A stretch of 64,000 nucleotides of DNA from Nakazawaea peltata (Eukaryota; Ascomycota; Pichiomycetes; Alaninales; Pachysolenaceae): positions 1-64,000 of the forward strand of contig BCGQ01000011.1 in assembly GCA_001599355.1 (NCBI GenBank). The letters are read 5' to 3'. The notes beneath the pieces were generated by a model, which worked only from the letters and a program-made list of their open reading frames with translations, was not told the DNA's origin and did not search any database. A program made the translations under genes and the position numbers. This document shows positions 19,107-28,986 of the stretch, piece after piece; position 1 is the stretch's first letter; each line of letters starts with the position of its first letter.

Positions 19107-19691
19107 ATGCCTATCAGGACCATATCCGTCGATGGATACTGGAATGGGGACCAGAGCCGCAGAGATATAGGCCACATGATAGGCCATTTCTCCACTCTTT
19201 TCACCAATCCTTCTTCTCCTCTTCACCACTATTCTGGAAACGGTGGGCGCTTATGCTTTTTCTTTTCCAGATCAGATCCTGAAATTGCACTATGTTTAGC
19301 CATTTCAGTTCTCGGAATGTTATCCCTGGGGAAATATACCCCTTCTATTCGCTTGGAGTCTGATCGTGTTTACCTTCAGGGTATTCCCGTAGGCTCATAC
19401 CCCTCATTTCTTCCCAAAGGAGATTGTCTTGTGGATGTTTGGTTCAATGTAAAGAGAAACTTAGTCGAATACGATTTCTGTGATCCCGTAAGCCATACTC
19501 GATATTCATCCGTACCCAGGCCAAAATTCCGCCATTATTCTTCCACTTTGATCCTCCATGATTCAACTATTATATTAAATTCCAGGCCACTCTCCTTAGA
19601 ACATTTTGTCAACTATAGAGATGTACCTTGGCTGTTGAAAACATTGCATCTGCTAGTCACAATACCAAATCACCGGAACTTCCGTTTATGA
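19107..19691 (+). CDS. Hypothetical 194-aa protein
   Basis: ATG 19107 to the stop at 19691. It is Ser/His/Arg/Leu-rich, with one moderately hydrophobic stretch (ALCLAISVLGMLSLG, about residues 61-75). The second half reads like beta structure (SIRLESDRVYLQGIPVG, LVDVWFNVKRNLVEYDF, TLILHDSTIILNSRPL). There is no recognised motif. Codon use is not biased. It may be a lineage-specific gene, but a chance ORF is possible. Confidence 0.5.
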   Translation: MPIRTISVDGYWNGDQSRRDIGHMIGHFSTLFTNPSSPLHHYSGNGGRLCFFFSRSDPEIALCLAISVLGMLSLGKYTPSIRLESDRVYLQGIPVGSYPSFLPKGDCLVDVWFNVKRNLVEYDFCDPVSHTRYSSVPRPKFRHYSSTLILHDSTIILNSRPLSLEHFVNYRDVPWLLKTLHLLVTIPNHRNFRL

Positions 19692-20301
19692 ATATATGTA
19701 TCAGTTCAATATGTGTAGTTTATATAGAGTCTCTGAATTCCTCATGTTAAAACAATCCCTCATGTTAGAACAGAAGTAACAAACCAACAACATTTAAGGC
19801 ATGAAGGTTCTTTGAATTGACTGATCTCATCACACCAACTGTGAACCACAGAGTATCCTCTATCTCTGGATTGGTATTTATAGAATCTCATACAGTGTTG
19901 CTCTCTCAGATCTCCATCAGATCACCCATATTGCATTTAACGTCTACATTCATTCAAGCTTAACCCCCTATTCTAAACCAACTCTAAACCCCCTTTCACT
20001 AAATTATAACATACACGACCTTTTGATCTCTGCGCAGCAGTTAATAAAATTTCCATAATAAGTATTTTAAGGGCTGTCTTTCGCGTTGGTTTCTCCCGCA
20101 GCACTTGCGGGTTTCTTCATTCCGCAAATATCTTAAACTAAGAGTTGGAGATCGAGTGAGCGTACAGCTTAAGTATGGGAAAACACACGCTATCATATAG
20201 CGAGTGGGATATACAAAATTAAAGGGAAATTTGTATGGAAAATTTTTTTATATTTCGATATATTTATTCATCTTGATTATATCAACCAAACATCATTAAT
20301 C
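19692..20301 (+). promoter_or_regulatory. PDB1 promoter region
   Basis: About 610 bp without ORFs. GGAAAATTTTTTTA at 20238-20251 lies ~55 bp before the PDB1 ATG and TATATTTATT follows. A repeated word CTAAACC(A/C) occurs near 19974-19992. Confidence 0.5.
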
Positions 20302-21405
20302 ATGAACTTTTTGTCTGCTGCTAAACGTCAATTGGCCAGCTCCTTGCCAGCTGGTAATGCTAGATTGGCCACCAATTTCGTCAGACTGGCTTCCACTGAG
20401 ACTCCATCTAAGATTACCGTCAGAGATGCTTTGAACCAGCTGTTGGTTGAAGAGTTGGACAGAGATGAGAAGGTTTACATCATCGGTGAGGAAGTTGCCC
20501 AATATAACGGTGCTTACAAGATCACAAGAGGTTTGTTGGACAAGTTTGGTCCAAAGAGAGTTGTCGACACCCCAATTACCGAGATGGGTTTCACCGGTTT
20601 GGCTGTTGGTAGTGCTTTGGCCGGTTTGAAGCCAGTTGTTGAATTCATGACTTTCAACTTCGCCATGCAATCTATTGACCATATCATTAACTCTGCCGCC
20701 AAGACCTACTATATGTCTGGTGGTAAGCAACCATGTAACATTGTTTTCAGAGGTCCAAACGGTGCCGCTGCCGGTGTTGCTGCTCAACATTCTCAAGATT
20801 ACTCTGCTTGGTACGGTTCTATCCCAGGTTTGAAGGTTATCTCTCCATACTCTGCCGAAGATTACAAAGGTTTGATGAAGGCCGCTATTAGAGACCCAAA
20901 CCCAGTTGTCTTCTTGGAGAACGAAATTCTTTATAACGATGTCTTTGAAGTTTCCGAAGAGTTCCACTCCCCAGACTTTGTCTTGCCAATTGGTAAGGCC
21001 AAGGTTGAATTGGAAGGTACCGACATCACTATTGTTGCTCACAGCAGAAACGTCATGTACTCTTTGGAAGCTGCTCAAGTCTTGAAGGAGAAGTACGGTG
21101 TCAGTGCCGAGGTCATCAACTTGAGATCTATCAAGCCTTTGGACGTCCCATCTATTGTTGAATCTGTATGCAAGACCAACCACTTGATCACCGTCGAAGC
21201 CGGTTTCCCTCTGTTCGGTGTCGGTTCCGAAATCGTTGCTCAAGTCATGGAGTCTAAGCTGTTCGACTACTTGGATGCCCCAATTGAAAGAATCACTGGT
21301 TGTGAGGTACCAACCCCATATGCCAAGGAGTTGGAAGACTTTGCCTTCCCAGACTGTGAGACCATTGTCAGAGGTGCTGAGAAGGTCTTGAGTTTGAAGG
21401 ACTAA
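20302..21405 (+). CDS. PDB1: Pyruvate dehydrogenase E1 beta subunit, mitochondrial
   Basis: 367 residues from ATG 20302, the family's usual length (S. cerevisiae 366). The N-terminal ~35 residues are basic and Ala/Ser-rich, a mitochondrial presequence ending near LASTET. The mature part carries the E1-beta landmarks [75 protein letters not shown] and [15 protein letters not shown]. With PDA1 it decarboxylates pyruvate using thiamine diphosphate in the matrix PDH complex. CTG codons fall where S. cerevisiae has Ala (NS-A-MAEELD; SE-A-FDYLDAP). Strongly biased codon use indicates high expression. Confidence 0.97.
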   Translation: MNFLSAAKRQLASSLPAGNARLATNFVRLASTETPSKITVRDALNQLLVEELDRDEKVYIIGEEVAQYNGAYKITRGLLDKFGPKRVVDTPITEMGFTGLAVGSALAGLKPVVEFMTFNFAMQSIDHIINSAAKTYYMSGGKQPCNIVFRGPNGAAAGVAAQHSQDYSAWYGSIPGLKVISPYSAEDYKGLMKAAIRDPNPVVFLENEILYNDVFEVSEEFHSPDFVLPIGKAKVELEGTDITIVAHSRNVMYSLEAAQVLKEKYGVSAEVINLRSIKPLDVPSIVESVCKTNHLITVEAGFPLFGVGSEIVAQVMESKLFDYLDAPIERITGCEVPTPYAKELEDFAFPDCETIVRGAEKVLSLKD

Positions 21406-21867
21406 GCGTATATATAGAACGAATTATTATATATATGTGTAAATCATAATACAAAAGAGAAGATACAGAAATGAGATTAAGAGGAGTAGGTGACTTCGAA
21501 CTAGATAAGAATAATTAAGACATTGAGACCGTGATAGAGTCAATATGTGGCCGGTACCCTAAGGTTCCCAGTACTCCTCCTTCCTCCCCCCACCGGTCTA
21601 ATAAAAGTGGCTCCACAATAAAAGTCGTGTAGAGATAGCAAACTATCCCAAAGGGAATCTAAGCACGTTACAAAAAGACAGGGATATCTAACAGCCCCAA
21701 ATTATCCTTTTTAGGCAAATACATACTTGGCCCGCCTAATGTTTTTAGTTTGAGATTGACGTGGAGTTGGCGTCATCACCGATTTATTCTAGGCAATTAA
21801 AGATAGGTGCAATTCGGCAGCATTTTCAAACTTTAAAGGACAATCAATAAAGCTCAGAAGTGCTTCA
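21406..21867 (+). promoter_or_regulatory. Intergenic region PDB1 - acetyl-CoA transporter
   Basis: The 3' flank of PDB1 has TATATATAG-type termination signals. The rest is the promoter of the following gene, with a C-rich stretch (about 21570-21600). Nothing else is recognised. Confidence 0.45.
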
Positions 21868-23640
21868 ATGTCGGATAAAGAGCCCGTGTTACCCTTATAT
21901 GGGAATGTATCGTTATACGAGGATGATACAGGCTCAACTAAGACGAGACTGCATACACCATCGAATAATCTGAGTCCGCTAATGCCTAAATATAGCCTGA
22001 ATAATTCCAATGCAAGTCATAGTGCATATGATAATGTGAACAATGGTAAATTGCCGGTATTGGATAGACCCCAATTTTTTGTATTGGTCATCTTATATTT
22101 GATACAGGGTGTGCCAATTGGGTTGGCATTTGGATCGATTCCGTTCTTATTGAAAAGTGCCAGTAACTTGTCGTATTCACAGGTCGGTATTTTCTCATTG
22201 CTGTCATATCCATATTCGTTCAAATTAGTCTATTCCCCTGTGGTGGACAGTATATATTGGCCCAAATTAGGGCGTCGTAAAAGTTGGATCGTTCCTGTGC
22301 AATTGGTTAGTGGGTTGACATTGGTGATTTTAAGTAGTCAGATTGACATGTTAATGTCTGATATTCAAAAACAGCTTCCACGTTTGACTGGTCTGTTCTT
22401 CATTTTAATCTTTTTATGTGCTACTCAGGATATTGCTGTCGACGGCTGGCTGTTAACTATTTTATCACCTCTGCTGTTAAGTTATGCTTCGACAGCGCAA
22501 ACAGTTGGGTTAAATTGTGGTTATTTTCTTTCGTTCACAGTATTTCTTCTGTTCAACTCTCCTGAATTCCTGAACAAATACTTCAGATCAACTCCGTTGG
22601 ATGTCGGTCTCGTTTCCCTTCCACAATACTTAAGAATTTGCGGACTTTTCTTCGTAATAGTTACAGTACTGGTATGGTTAATGGTCCCAGAGGAGCCTAG
22701 TCATTTCTCTCTCAACACTAATAAGCGTTCCGATGACATTGAATTAACTCCACTTCCTCACCATGCCGAACAAGCATTGCCAGGACAAAACGAATCAGGG
22801 TTCCTGACTCCCGTAGACGCAATTCCTTCCCCATCTTCAGAATCTGTAAACCTTAAACAAGTCTACTACAAAATGTACCAAGTTCTTAAACTTCGGAACG
22901 TTCAGATTTTCATTGTTTTGCATTTAATTTCCAAGATTGGTTTCCAACTGAACGAAGCTGCAACTAACTTAAAATTATTAGAGAAAGGCCTTGCCAAAGA
23001 AGACTTGGCAATTACTGTTTTAGTTGATTTCCCCTTTGAAATAATATTCGGTTATTATGCAGGGAGATGGTCAACTGGTCTGGAACCATTGAGGCCTTGG
23101 CTTTATCTGTTTTTGGGAAGAATAGGGGCTGCTTCATTGCTGCAAGTTTTAGTATGGAACTTCCCCACAGATCATGCACCTGGCTCATTATATTTTTTAC
23201 TGGTTGTGTTACAACATTTGCTTGGATCGTTCATGTCGACTGTACAGTTTGTCTCGATATGTGCTTTCCATACCAAGATCGCCGATCCTTCGATCGGTGG
23301 GACTTACATGACTACGTTGAATACCTTGTCCAATTTGGGTGGTCAATGGCCCAAGATTATAGTGTTGTTCTTAATTGATCACTTGACAATTAGCAATTGT
23401 GTGACAAAAGATGATCCATCTGTATTCGAATTAGAATCTTTCTATACATGTAGCGACTCTGATATGAAGCTATTATGTAAGGATGCCGGTGGTCAATGTG
23501 TTAACTCCAGAGATGGTTACTATTACACTAACTTCTTATGTATAACCATAGGGTTATTGACATATTTCCTCTGGATCAGAAAGACGGCTAAATACTTACA
23601 AGGATTACCTCAATACAGTTGGAGAGTTAAGAATGACTAA
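21868..23640 (+). CDS. ER/Golgi acetyl-CoA transporter, SLC33A1 family
   Basis: 590 residues from ATG 21868, with ~12 predicted membrane segments after a ~65-residue soluble N-terminus. Family motifs are QGVPIGLAFGSIPFLLK, SYPYSFKLVYSPVVDSIY, LGRRKSWIVPVQ, ATQDIAVDGW, SYASTAQTVGLNCGYF and GGTYMTTLNTLSNLGGQWP. It is the orthologue type of S. cerevisiae YBR220C and human SLC33A1 (acetyl-CoA transporter of the secretory pathway). In DGW-[CTG]-LTILSP, CTG 22450 falls on the family Ala (DGWALT). A ~60-residue hydrophilic loop (about 280-330) separates the two halves. Confidence 0.9.
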   Translation: MSDKEPVLPLYGNVSLYEDDTGSTKTRLHTPSNNLSPLMPKYSLNNSNASHSAYDNVNNGKLPVLDRPQFFVLVILYLIQGVPIGLAFGSIPFLLKSASNLSYSQVGIFSLLSYPYSFKLVYSPVVDSIYWPKLGRRKSWIVPVQLVSGLTLVILSSQIDMLMSDIQKQLPRLTGLFFILIFLCATQDIAVDGWLLTILSPLLLSYASTAQTVGLNCGYFLSFTVFLLFNSPEFLNKYFRSTPLDVGLVSLPQYLRICGLFFVIVTVLVWLMVPEEPSHFSLNTNKRSDDIELTPLPHHAEQALPGQNESGFLTPVDAIPSPSSESVNLKQVYYKMYQVLKLRNVQIFIVLHLISKIGFQLNEAATNLKLLEKGLAKEDLAITVLVDFPFEIIFGYYAGRWSTGLEPLRPWLYLFLGRIGAASLLQVLVWNFPTDHAPGSLYFLLVVLQHLLGSFMSTVQFVSICAFHTKIADPSIGGTYMTTLNTLSNLGGQWPKIIVLFLIDHLTISNCVTKDDPSVFELESFYTCSDSDMKLLCKDAGGQCVNSRDGYYYTNFLCITIGLLTYFLWIRKTAKYLQGLPQYSWRVKND

Positions 23641-23685
23641 TAGTTTATAATGCAATAGATAGTTATAAGTAAGTTTTGTAGTGAA

Positions 23686-24600
23686 TTAGCGTTCTGAAAG
23701 AAGTACAGGAATCACAACATACACAACATACACACCAACATAACACCAAACTAAACCGAATAGCTTTTCTGCAAATGAATGGAAGTACATACTGGTAATG
23801 AGGAACATGAAGACCCAAAGAGATACCAAAGCCAAAGTGAATTTATGAAGAACTCCTGACCTAGACGATTCAAAGATCAATACGATACTACTGAGGGCAA
23901 GCAAAAAGATATGTCCACTAGGGTCGTGACCCCCTTGCCATTGACCCCCTTTTGCGCGACAAACACTGCTACCGACCCCCTTTAAGAGCAGCATCGCGTC
24001 ATCAAGGGATTCCCCGCTTAACCCGTCGTCATAGTAACAACCACCGCCTGTCAGAATGAAAATACGATCCATTATCGGAATGCCAAAGAACCACTGGGTG
24101 AAAAAGATCCACCAAACGGTTATCAGTGTGAAATTAAGGAAAGACCTAGCGATTGATGTGATTTTTGACATGGACTGAGGCTGCAGGACTCGAGACAGAA
24201 CTTCATTATCTGTCAATTTACTTCCATTTTCGTCATTCGGTACAGCTGATTGTGATGGAACGGATGAGCCCAAAGTTTGCAGGCTCAGATCTCTCTGGTC
24301 ATCGGAAATCTCGATAGACTTGCTAACTAAAATGGAAACCGTCATTGCGATATATACAATAACAGTCCAAAGCCAGCCTTTCTTCACAAACATCTTATTG
24401 ATAAAATTGTGTTTATTGGTGAAATAATTTTCAACCTCCTCGACTGGCGAAACAAGATGAGCAATGTGTCCCAACACTATAAGCACTGGGAATAACACTA
24501 ATAGCACCGTCTGAGGCAGATTAAGATGCAGATTTGTTCTGGCTGAAAGAAGAAATTTCTTCAATATGTGTTCATGTCGAATATATATAGAGTTATTCAT
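23686..24600 (-). CDS. SCS3: FIT-family ER lipid-droplet/phospholipid protein (SCS3/YFT2-like)
   Basis: 304 residues from ATG 24600-24598. It is convergent with the acetyl-CoA transporter, 45 bp apart. There are about six membrane segments. GGHDPSGHIFLLAL (around residue 223) holds the first conserved His of the FIT active site, and the later segment MYFHSFAEKLFGLVW the second. FIT2 proteins are ER acyl-CoA diphosphatases that support lipid-droplet budding; in yeast Scs3 also affects inositol-related phospholipid synthesis. A hydrophilic Ser/Asp-rich insert lies at about residues 97-145. Scs3 and Yft2 are paralogues, so the symbol is approximate. Confidence 0.82.
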   Translation of the reverse strand: MNNSIYIRHEHILKKFLLSARTNLHLNLPQTVLLVLFPVLIVLGHIAHLVSPVEEVENYFTNKHNFINKMFVKKGWLWTVIVYIAMTVSILVSKSIEISDDQRDLSLQTLGSSVPSQSAVPNDENGSKLTDNEVLSRVLQPQSMSKITSIARSFLNFTLITVWWIFFTQWFFGIPIMDRIFILTGGGCYYDDGLSGESLDDAMLLLKGVGSSVCRAKGGQWQGGHDPSGHIFLLALSSIVLIFESSRSGVLHKFTLALVSLWVFMFLITSMYFHSFAEKLFGLVWCYVGVYVVYVVIPVLLSER

Positions 24601-24993
24601 TGCGTAATATCAACTCTCTATCCTCGATATCCAATCTCTTCCTATAATATCTCGAATTGCCATCGGATTCATCCCCTTATGAAACCTACATAACACGATC
24701 TATATTCAGAAATTAGGCAAAAATGCACGACTTATTCAACTTACGGGGGAGCTCAGAAAATCTTGGGGAAAATCCTGGCGCTAACGGGACAGGGACATTT
24801 TGAACAGGTTCTGACGGGCGGTACTGACGGGCGGGACGACGGACGAATTGATAAAAATCAGTATAGAAGCGAACTGATAATCGACACATCGAACTCTTCT
24901 ATTTGAGTTGAAATCGAATTTGAACTGTGATACGACATCTTACACCCTTTGCACATCCTTTCACTATAAAGTCAATTCATACAAGATTATACA
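24601..24993. promoter_or_regulatory. Divergent promoter SCS3-like / MED31 with GC-rich direct repeats
   Basis: Two copies of CTGACGGGCGG (24811-24821 and 24825-24835), followed by GACGACGGACG, stand out in AT-rich DNA. They resemble a paired binding site that could serve either gene. Confidence 0.55.
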
Positions 24994-25557
24994 ATGGAAC
25001 AGAACTCACCGCTGATACCCGAGGAAAACACACAGCCAACTGAATTTGTGCCCAGCAGGTGGGAAATTGAGTTAGAATTCGTTCAATCACTTCTGAATTT
25101 GCAATACCTTAACTTCCTCGCTCTGAATAACTATCTTAACGACGAAAAGTTCGTTCTGTATTTGGATTACCTTCAATATTGGCGTAAACCAGAGTACCTG
25201 AGGTTTCTAATATACCCAAATTGTCTTCATGTATTACAATTGCTTCAGAATGAGGAGTTTAGATCACAGATTATAAGACAGGATTTGGTCGGAGTTTTGA
25301 TGAACGATATGAACGAAAGATGGAGAGAATTAGACAACGTGGATAGTCTGACACCGACAAAGACAGCTCTGCCAACAGCTCCTCAACCAAATGGAGATCT
25401 GAAAGAAACTCAAGATGGGACAGCTGCAGTGGCAGCACCTTCTGCAGTCTCCTCAACCTCCCCTGCTATTGGGGCAACAGAACCAACAACAGGAGCAAGC
25501 TCTCCTCAAAACAATCAACCAAATCCTGTTGGAGATCTGAGCCTGGGACTGAATTAA
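24994..25557 (+). CDS. MED31: Mediator subunit 31
   Basis: 187 residues from ATG 24994. The conserved Med31 core spans residues ~24-110: RWEIELEFVQSL, QYLNFLA, FVLYLDYLQYWRKPEY, RFLIYPNCLHVLQLL. With CTG = Ala the core reads SLANLQYLNFLA (CTG 25093) and PEYARFLIYP (CTG 25198), as in all Med31 proteins; with Leu both motifs are broken. The C-terminal ~75 residues are a Thr/Ala/Pro-rich low-complexity tail, longer than in S. cerevisiae Soh1 (127 aa). Med31 sits in the Mediator middle module (contacting Med7). Confidence 0.95.
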   Translation: MEQNSPLIPEENTQPTEFVPSRWEIELEFVQSLLNLQYLNFLALNNYLNDEKFVLYLDYLQYWRKPEYLRFLIYPNCLHVLQLLQNEEFRSQIIRQDLVGVLMNDMNERWRELDNVDSLTPTKTALPTAPQPNGDLKETQDGTAAVAAPSAVSSTSPAIGATEPTTGASSPQNNQPNPVGDLSLGLN

Positions 25558-25649
25558 CTTTCTTACGCGTTTAAAGCATCATTGGTCTCAATTACATTAG
25601 AGGATAAATAGATTCCATATAAAATACATTATCATATACAATAACTATA

Positions 25650-27395
25650 TCAGGCAGCTTCGCTGTGCTCATAATCCTGCTTACCGCTCTCAAGACCTGA
25701 AATATCAGAACGTGGGTTCTCTTTCTTCAAATCAACCATAATCTCAACGAGACGTTGCTTCTCACCTGAGGCGACATCTCCGAAAACAACGTCCATCTCT
25801 TCCAAGGAACGACCATTTGTTTCAGGAATGACAAACAAGGCAAATAAGAACAGCAAGAGACAGAAGGCAGCAAAGAAGATGTAGGTTCCCCATGTCATAG
25901 TTTTCAACATCTTTGGAGTCACCATACCAATGATGAAGTTATTCATCCAGGTAGAGGAAGTTGTGATAGAGACACAAAGGGCACGGATACGTAATGGGAA
26001 AACCTCGGCTGGCCAGACCCAACCAATGACACTCCAACTGTAGGAGAAATTGACATCATAAATGAAGATGAAGACAACCAGGACGTAACCAGCAGCTTTG
26101 TGAGTTGAAATACCATCTCCATACTTACCGACAATAGCCCCCACAATAACCAAGGAAATACAGGTACCAATGGCACCAGCCATCAACAAGGTACGTCTTC
26201 CTAACTTATCCAAAAGTAAGACGGCCGGAATTGTGCAAACACAGTTTACAATACCATATACACCAGTAGCTAATAAAGAAGCAGAATGTCCACCCATACC
26301 AATATTTGAGAAAATGGTTGGGGCATAGTAAATCAAGGCATTACATCCCATGAATTGTTGGAAGAACATGATAGCAGACCCCATGAACACTCTTTTAAAG
26401 TTTGACTTGACAAACAAAACATTCTTGTATTGTAATAAGAACAATTTGAGACCTTTAGATCCACCAAAAGTAGCTGCCTTGAATTCTTCTTCGAACAAAA
26501 CCTCCAGCTTGATTTCTAAGTACTCATCCTTCAATTCTTGATCATCTTCAGTCATACCACGCAAGTAACACAAAGTCTTCATCAGCTCATCATCTCTCTT
26601 TTGCAGCATCAACCATCTTGGAGAATATGGCAACATGAACATCAGACCTACACCCAAAATAAACAGAGGGGCGATTTGCAAACCAAATGGCACTCTCCAA
26701 GACAGGTCTGTTTGCCCATAACAACCCCCTTCTGGGACATCAACATATGGGTCAAACGAGTCACCATTGGCATAGTCTTGACCTGGTGCACATTTAGTGC
26801 CACCAATATAGTTAGAGCCATAGTCGATCCAGTAACTGACTAAAATACCAAAAGTGATGGCAAATTGTTGCAAAGCAATTAACAGACCTCTAATCAGAGG
26901 AGGGGCTAACTCAGACATATACAACGGCAGAACCATAGTTAACATACCAACAGAGATACCGGCAACAGCTCTTCCACCAAACAACATACCTTGGTTTACA
27001 CCTGCACATTGGAAGATAGATCCAATGATAAAGACTACACAAGCGATAGCCATGGACTTTCTTCTTCCCAAATAATCTACAATTGGGGCATTAATCAAAG
27101 ATCCGAAATAAGCACATAATAAAAAGGTGGAAACGAACATTCCTTCAAAACCGGCATCACTATAAATCCTTGGGAATTTGGCGCCAAATGATTCTTGAGT
27201 GATGATACCACTAATAACACCTTGATCATAACCAAAAAGAAATCCGGCTAACGAAGCAAAAATAGTCGTCTTCAAAACGACAGGATTTCTTCTCACAGCA
27301 CGCCAAAGATTCTCATGCTTGACCTCACCAAACACAATATTTCCATCTATGCTCTCATTAGAGCCTGCGTCACTAACAACTTTTACTGTAGACAT
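25650..27395 (-). CDS. Major-facilitator sugar transporter
   Basis: 581 residues from ATG 27395-27393, with 12 predicted membrane segments. Sugar-porter signatures are GFLFGYDQGVISG, YLGRRKS, GRAVAGISVGMLTMVLPLYMSE (split here: GRAVAGISVG), PYSPRWLM, QQFMGCNALIYYAPTIF, LLDKLGRR, WPAEVFPLRIRA and PETNGRSLEEMD. In IRG-[CTG]-LIALQQ the CTG falls on the family Ala (RGALIALQQ). The cysteine-bearing outer loop after TM5 (GGTKCAPGQDY...EGGCYGQTD) is typical of fungal hexose/pentose porters. The substrate (glucose, xylose or other) cannot be read from sequence alone. The gene is convergent with MED31 (about 90 bp). Confidence 0.92.
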   Translation of the reverse strand: MSTVKVVSDAGSNESIDGNIVFGEVKHENLWRAVRRNPVVLKTTIFASLAGFLFGYDQGVISGIITQESFGAKFPRIYSDAGFEGMFVSTFLLCAYFGSLINAPIVDYLGRRKSMAIACVVFIIGSIFQCAGVNQGMLFGGRAVAGISVGMLTMVLPLYMSELAPPLIRGLLIALQQFAITFGILVSYWIDYGSNYIGGTKCAPGQDYANGDSFDPYVDVPEGGCYGQTDLSWRVPFGLQIAPLFILGVGLMFMLPYSPRWLMLQKRDDELMKTLCYLRGMTEDDQELKDEYLEIKLEVLFEEEFKAATFGGSKGLKLFLLQYKNVLFVKSNFKRVFMGSAIMFFQQFMGCNALIYYAPTIFSNIGMGGHSASLLATGVYGIVNCVCTIPAVLLLDKLGRRTLLMAGAIGTCISLVIVGAIVGKYGDGISTHKAAGYVLVVFIFIYDVNFSYSWSVIGWVWPAEVFPLRIRALCVSITTSSTWMNNFIIGMVTPKMLKTMTWGTYIFFAAFCLLLFLFALFVIPETNGRSLEEMDVVFGDVASGEKQRLVEIMVDLKKENPRSDISGLESGKQDYEHSEAA

Positions 27396-28305
27396 TCTAC
27401 CTGTAGTATATTACTCTTACAAACATTAGATCAGAACAATATTCAGACATTGTTCCTCTTTAAATAATATTCTATTTGCTTACTTTGTCCCACCAAGCTC
27501 TTCCATTTACCCCAGTTTTTAGTTCAGTTAAACCGCCTATCCAACAATGTGACATCGGGAAGAATTTGGGGCATGATGTTTCCTGATAGCAGAGGTGTCC
27601 AGTGAGTCTTCCCTCTTTTTTTTTTTTTTTCTTTTTGCTTGCTTCGAAGAATCTCGCACACAATAGTGGAGATAAATTTAAAGTTTGAGCCCCTGAAAAT
27701 GTGGGGAAAAACACACCCCTTCTGGAAAAACTTTGGAAAAAAATCTGGGGAATTAGTGAGGGAAAGTGTAACCGAGGACACCCTAATGGGATGATCAAAT
27801 ATATTAAAAATCTGGATTAACGATTTGGCCAAATCATTAAGCTATATTCATTATTATGATATTGCTCTGAATGTTTATAGGCATCCCCTCGTGACTTGTT
27901 TCACCCTACACCGGGTGCAGCTCTCATACGGCTGGAAAAATTCCTTGCTTTTTCTGTTTCAGTATTTCATGCATTAGAAAATCCCGATATAAGAGGTCTT
28001 TGAGAGGGGTGGAGCTTCCGCATATCAATGGGGTGCAAATGCATCTACTTTCCGGATTTCATCCGCCCTCTTCACATGAATCTAGCATTAGTAGGGGTCT
28101 GATTTCAGCAACGGCTGTCATATACAACGGAAGATTTCCACATGTGTGAAAAGAGTTCGGACATGTGTGGCCGGTGAATTTATCCAAGAAAATTCTCCCA
28201 CATTGGCAAATCCTACGGAACAATTAGCTCCTAATTCCCGTGGGTAATGTTGAATACCTTCTTAAATAAATATAAGTCTTGTGTTGTTTGAATATTCTTA
28301 TTTGT
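27396..28305. promoter_or_regulatory. 0.9-kb divergent region, sugar transporter / YFH7-like
   Basis: A T-run at about 27617-27632 lies near the transporter start. Further right are GC-rich words: CACATGTG (28139-28146) with a second ACATGTGTGG at 28164, and CGGA half-sites (CGGAAGA near 28130, CGGAACA near 28217) that fit the Rgt1-type consensus CGGANNA. Their use is unproven. No ORF is supported; minus-strand frames at 27472-27832 are chance. Confidence 0.45.
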
Positions 28306-28986
28306 ATGACCGACAACCAAAGAATGTCAGATCAGTATTTATCGTTAGTTGATAAAGTAGTTCAGCTCCTCTCATTGAAGCCTAAAGGCCAGAGATTAGT
28401 TATTGGAATCTGTGGAGTGCCAGGATCTGGTAAATCTACGATTGCTCTCAAATTATCACTGGATCTTAACCTGAAGGCTGGAAATGAAATTTCTATTGTG
28501 ATTCCACAAGATGGGTTCCATATCCCAAGACTGAAGTTGAGCGACTCATTAATGAAACGTCGTGGAGCTCCAAACACATTTGACCTGGAGCTGTTTTTAA
28601 AATTAATTAAAAAGTTCAACGAACCATCGTATGACAAGATCTTGTATCTGCCCAGTTTTGACCATCTGGTCAAAGACCCAGTGGAAAACCTGATTTCAAT
28701 TTTACCGTCACACCAAATAATCATCTTGGAAGGTAATTATTTACTCTTACAGGATAAATTTTGGTGCGAAATTAGGGATTACTTGGATGAAGCATGGATT
28801 GTAGATATTCCAGATGAAATTGCTCGTGAAAGGACTCTGAAAAGACATTTACTTCTGGGATTATCAAAAAGTTTACAGGAGCTGTACACAAGATATGACT
28901 CCAACGATGCTTTGAATGCAAATTATATCAAGAATAATAGTGCATCACCGACTTTAATTATCAATAACTCGTCTCCAGTGAAATAG
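28306..28986 (+). CDS. YFH7: P-loop kinase of the YFH7/uridine-kinase-like family
   Basis: 226 residues from ATG 28306. The frame is open upstream without ATG, and a second ATG lies six codons on (28324). Walker A GVPGSGKST is near residue 40. PQDGFH, RRGAPNTFD, LPSFDH, a Walker-B-like IIILEGNYLLL and the lid EIARERTLKRHLLLG follow in the order seen in Yfh7 and phosphoribulokinase/uridine-kinase-like P-loop kinases. The near C-terminal YDSNDALNANYI also fits the family. It is shorter than S. cerevisiae Yfh7 (353 aa), which has an insertion; this looks like the compact form. The substrate is unknown in the family. Confidence 0.85.
   Translation: MTDNQRMSDQYLSLVDKVVQLLSLKPKGQRLVIGICGVPGSGKSTIALKLSLDLNLKAGNEISIVIPQDGFHIPRLKLSDSLMKRRGAPNTFDLELFLKLIKKFNEPSYDKILYLPSFDHLVKDPVENLISILPSHQIIILEGNYLLLQDKFWCEIRDYLDEAWIVDIPDEIARERTLKRHLLLGLSKSLQELYTRYDSNDALNANYIKNNSASPTLIINNSSPVK

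Noticed and set aside
20296-21243. 315-codon frame antisense to PDB1 (and a similar one antisense to SHM1 at 52391-53032)
   Set aside because: Long antisense frames arise from the strong codon bias of highly expressed genes; they show no family motif.
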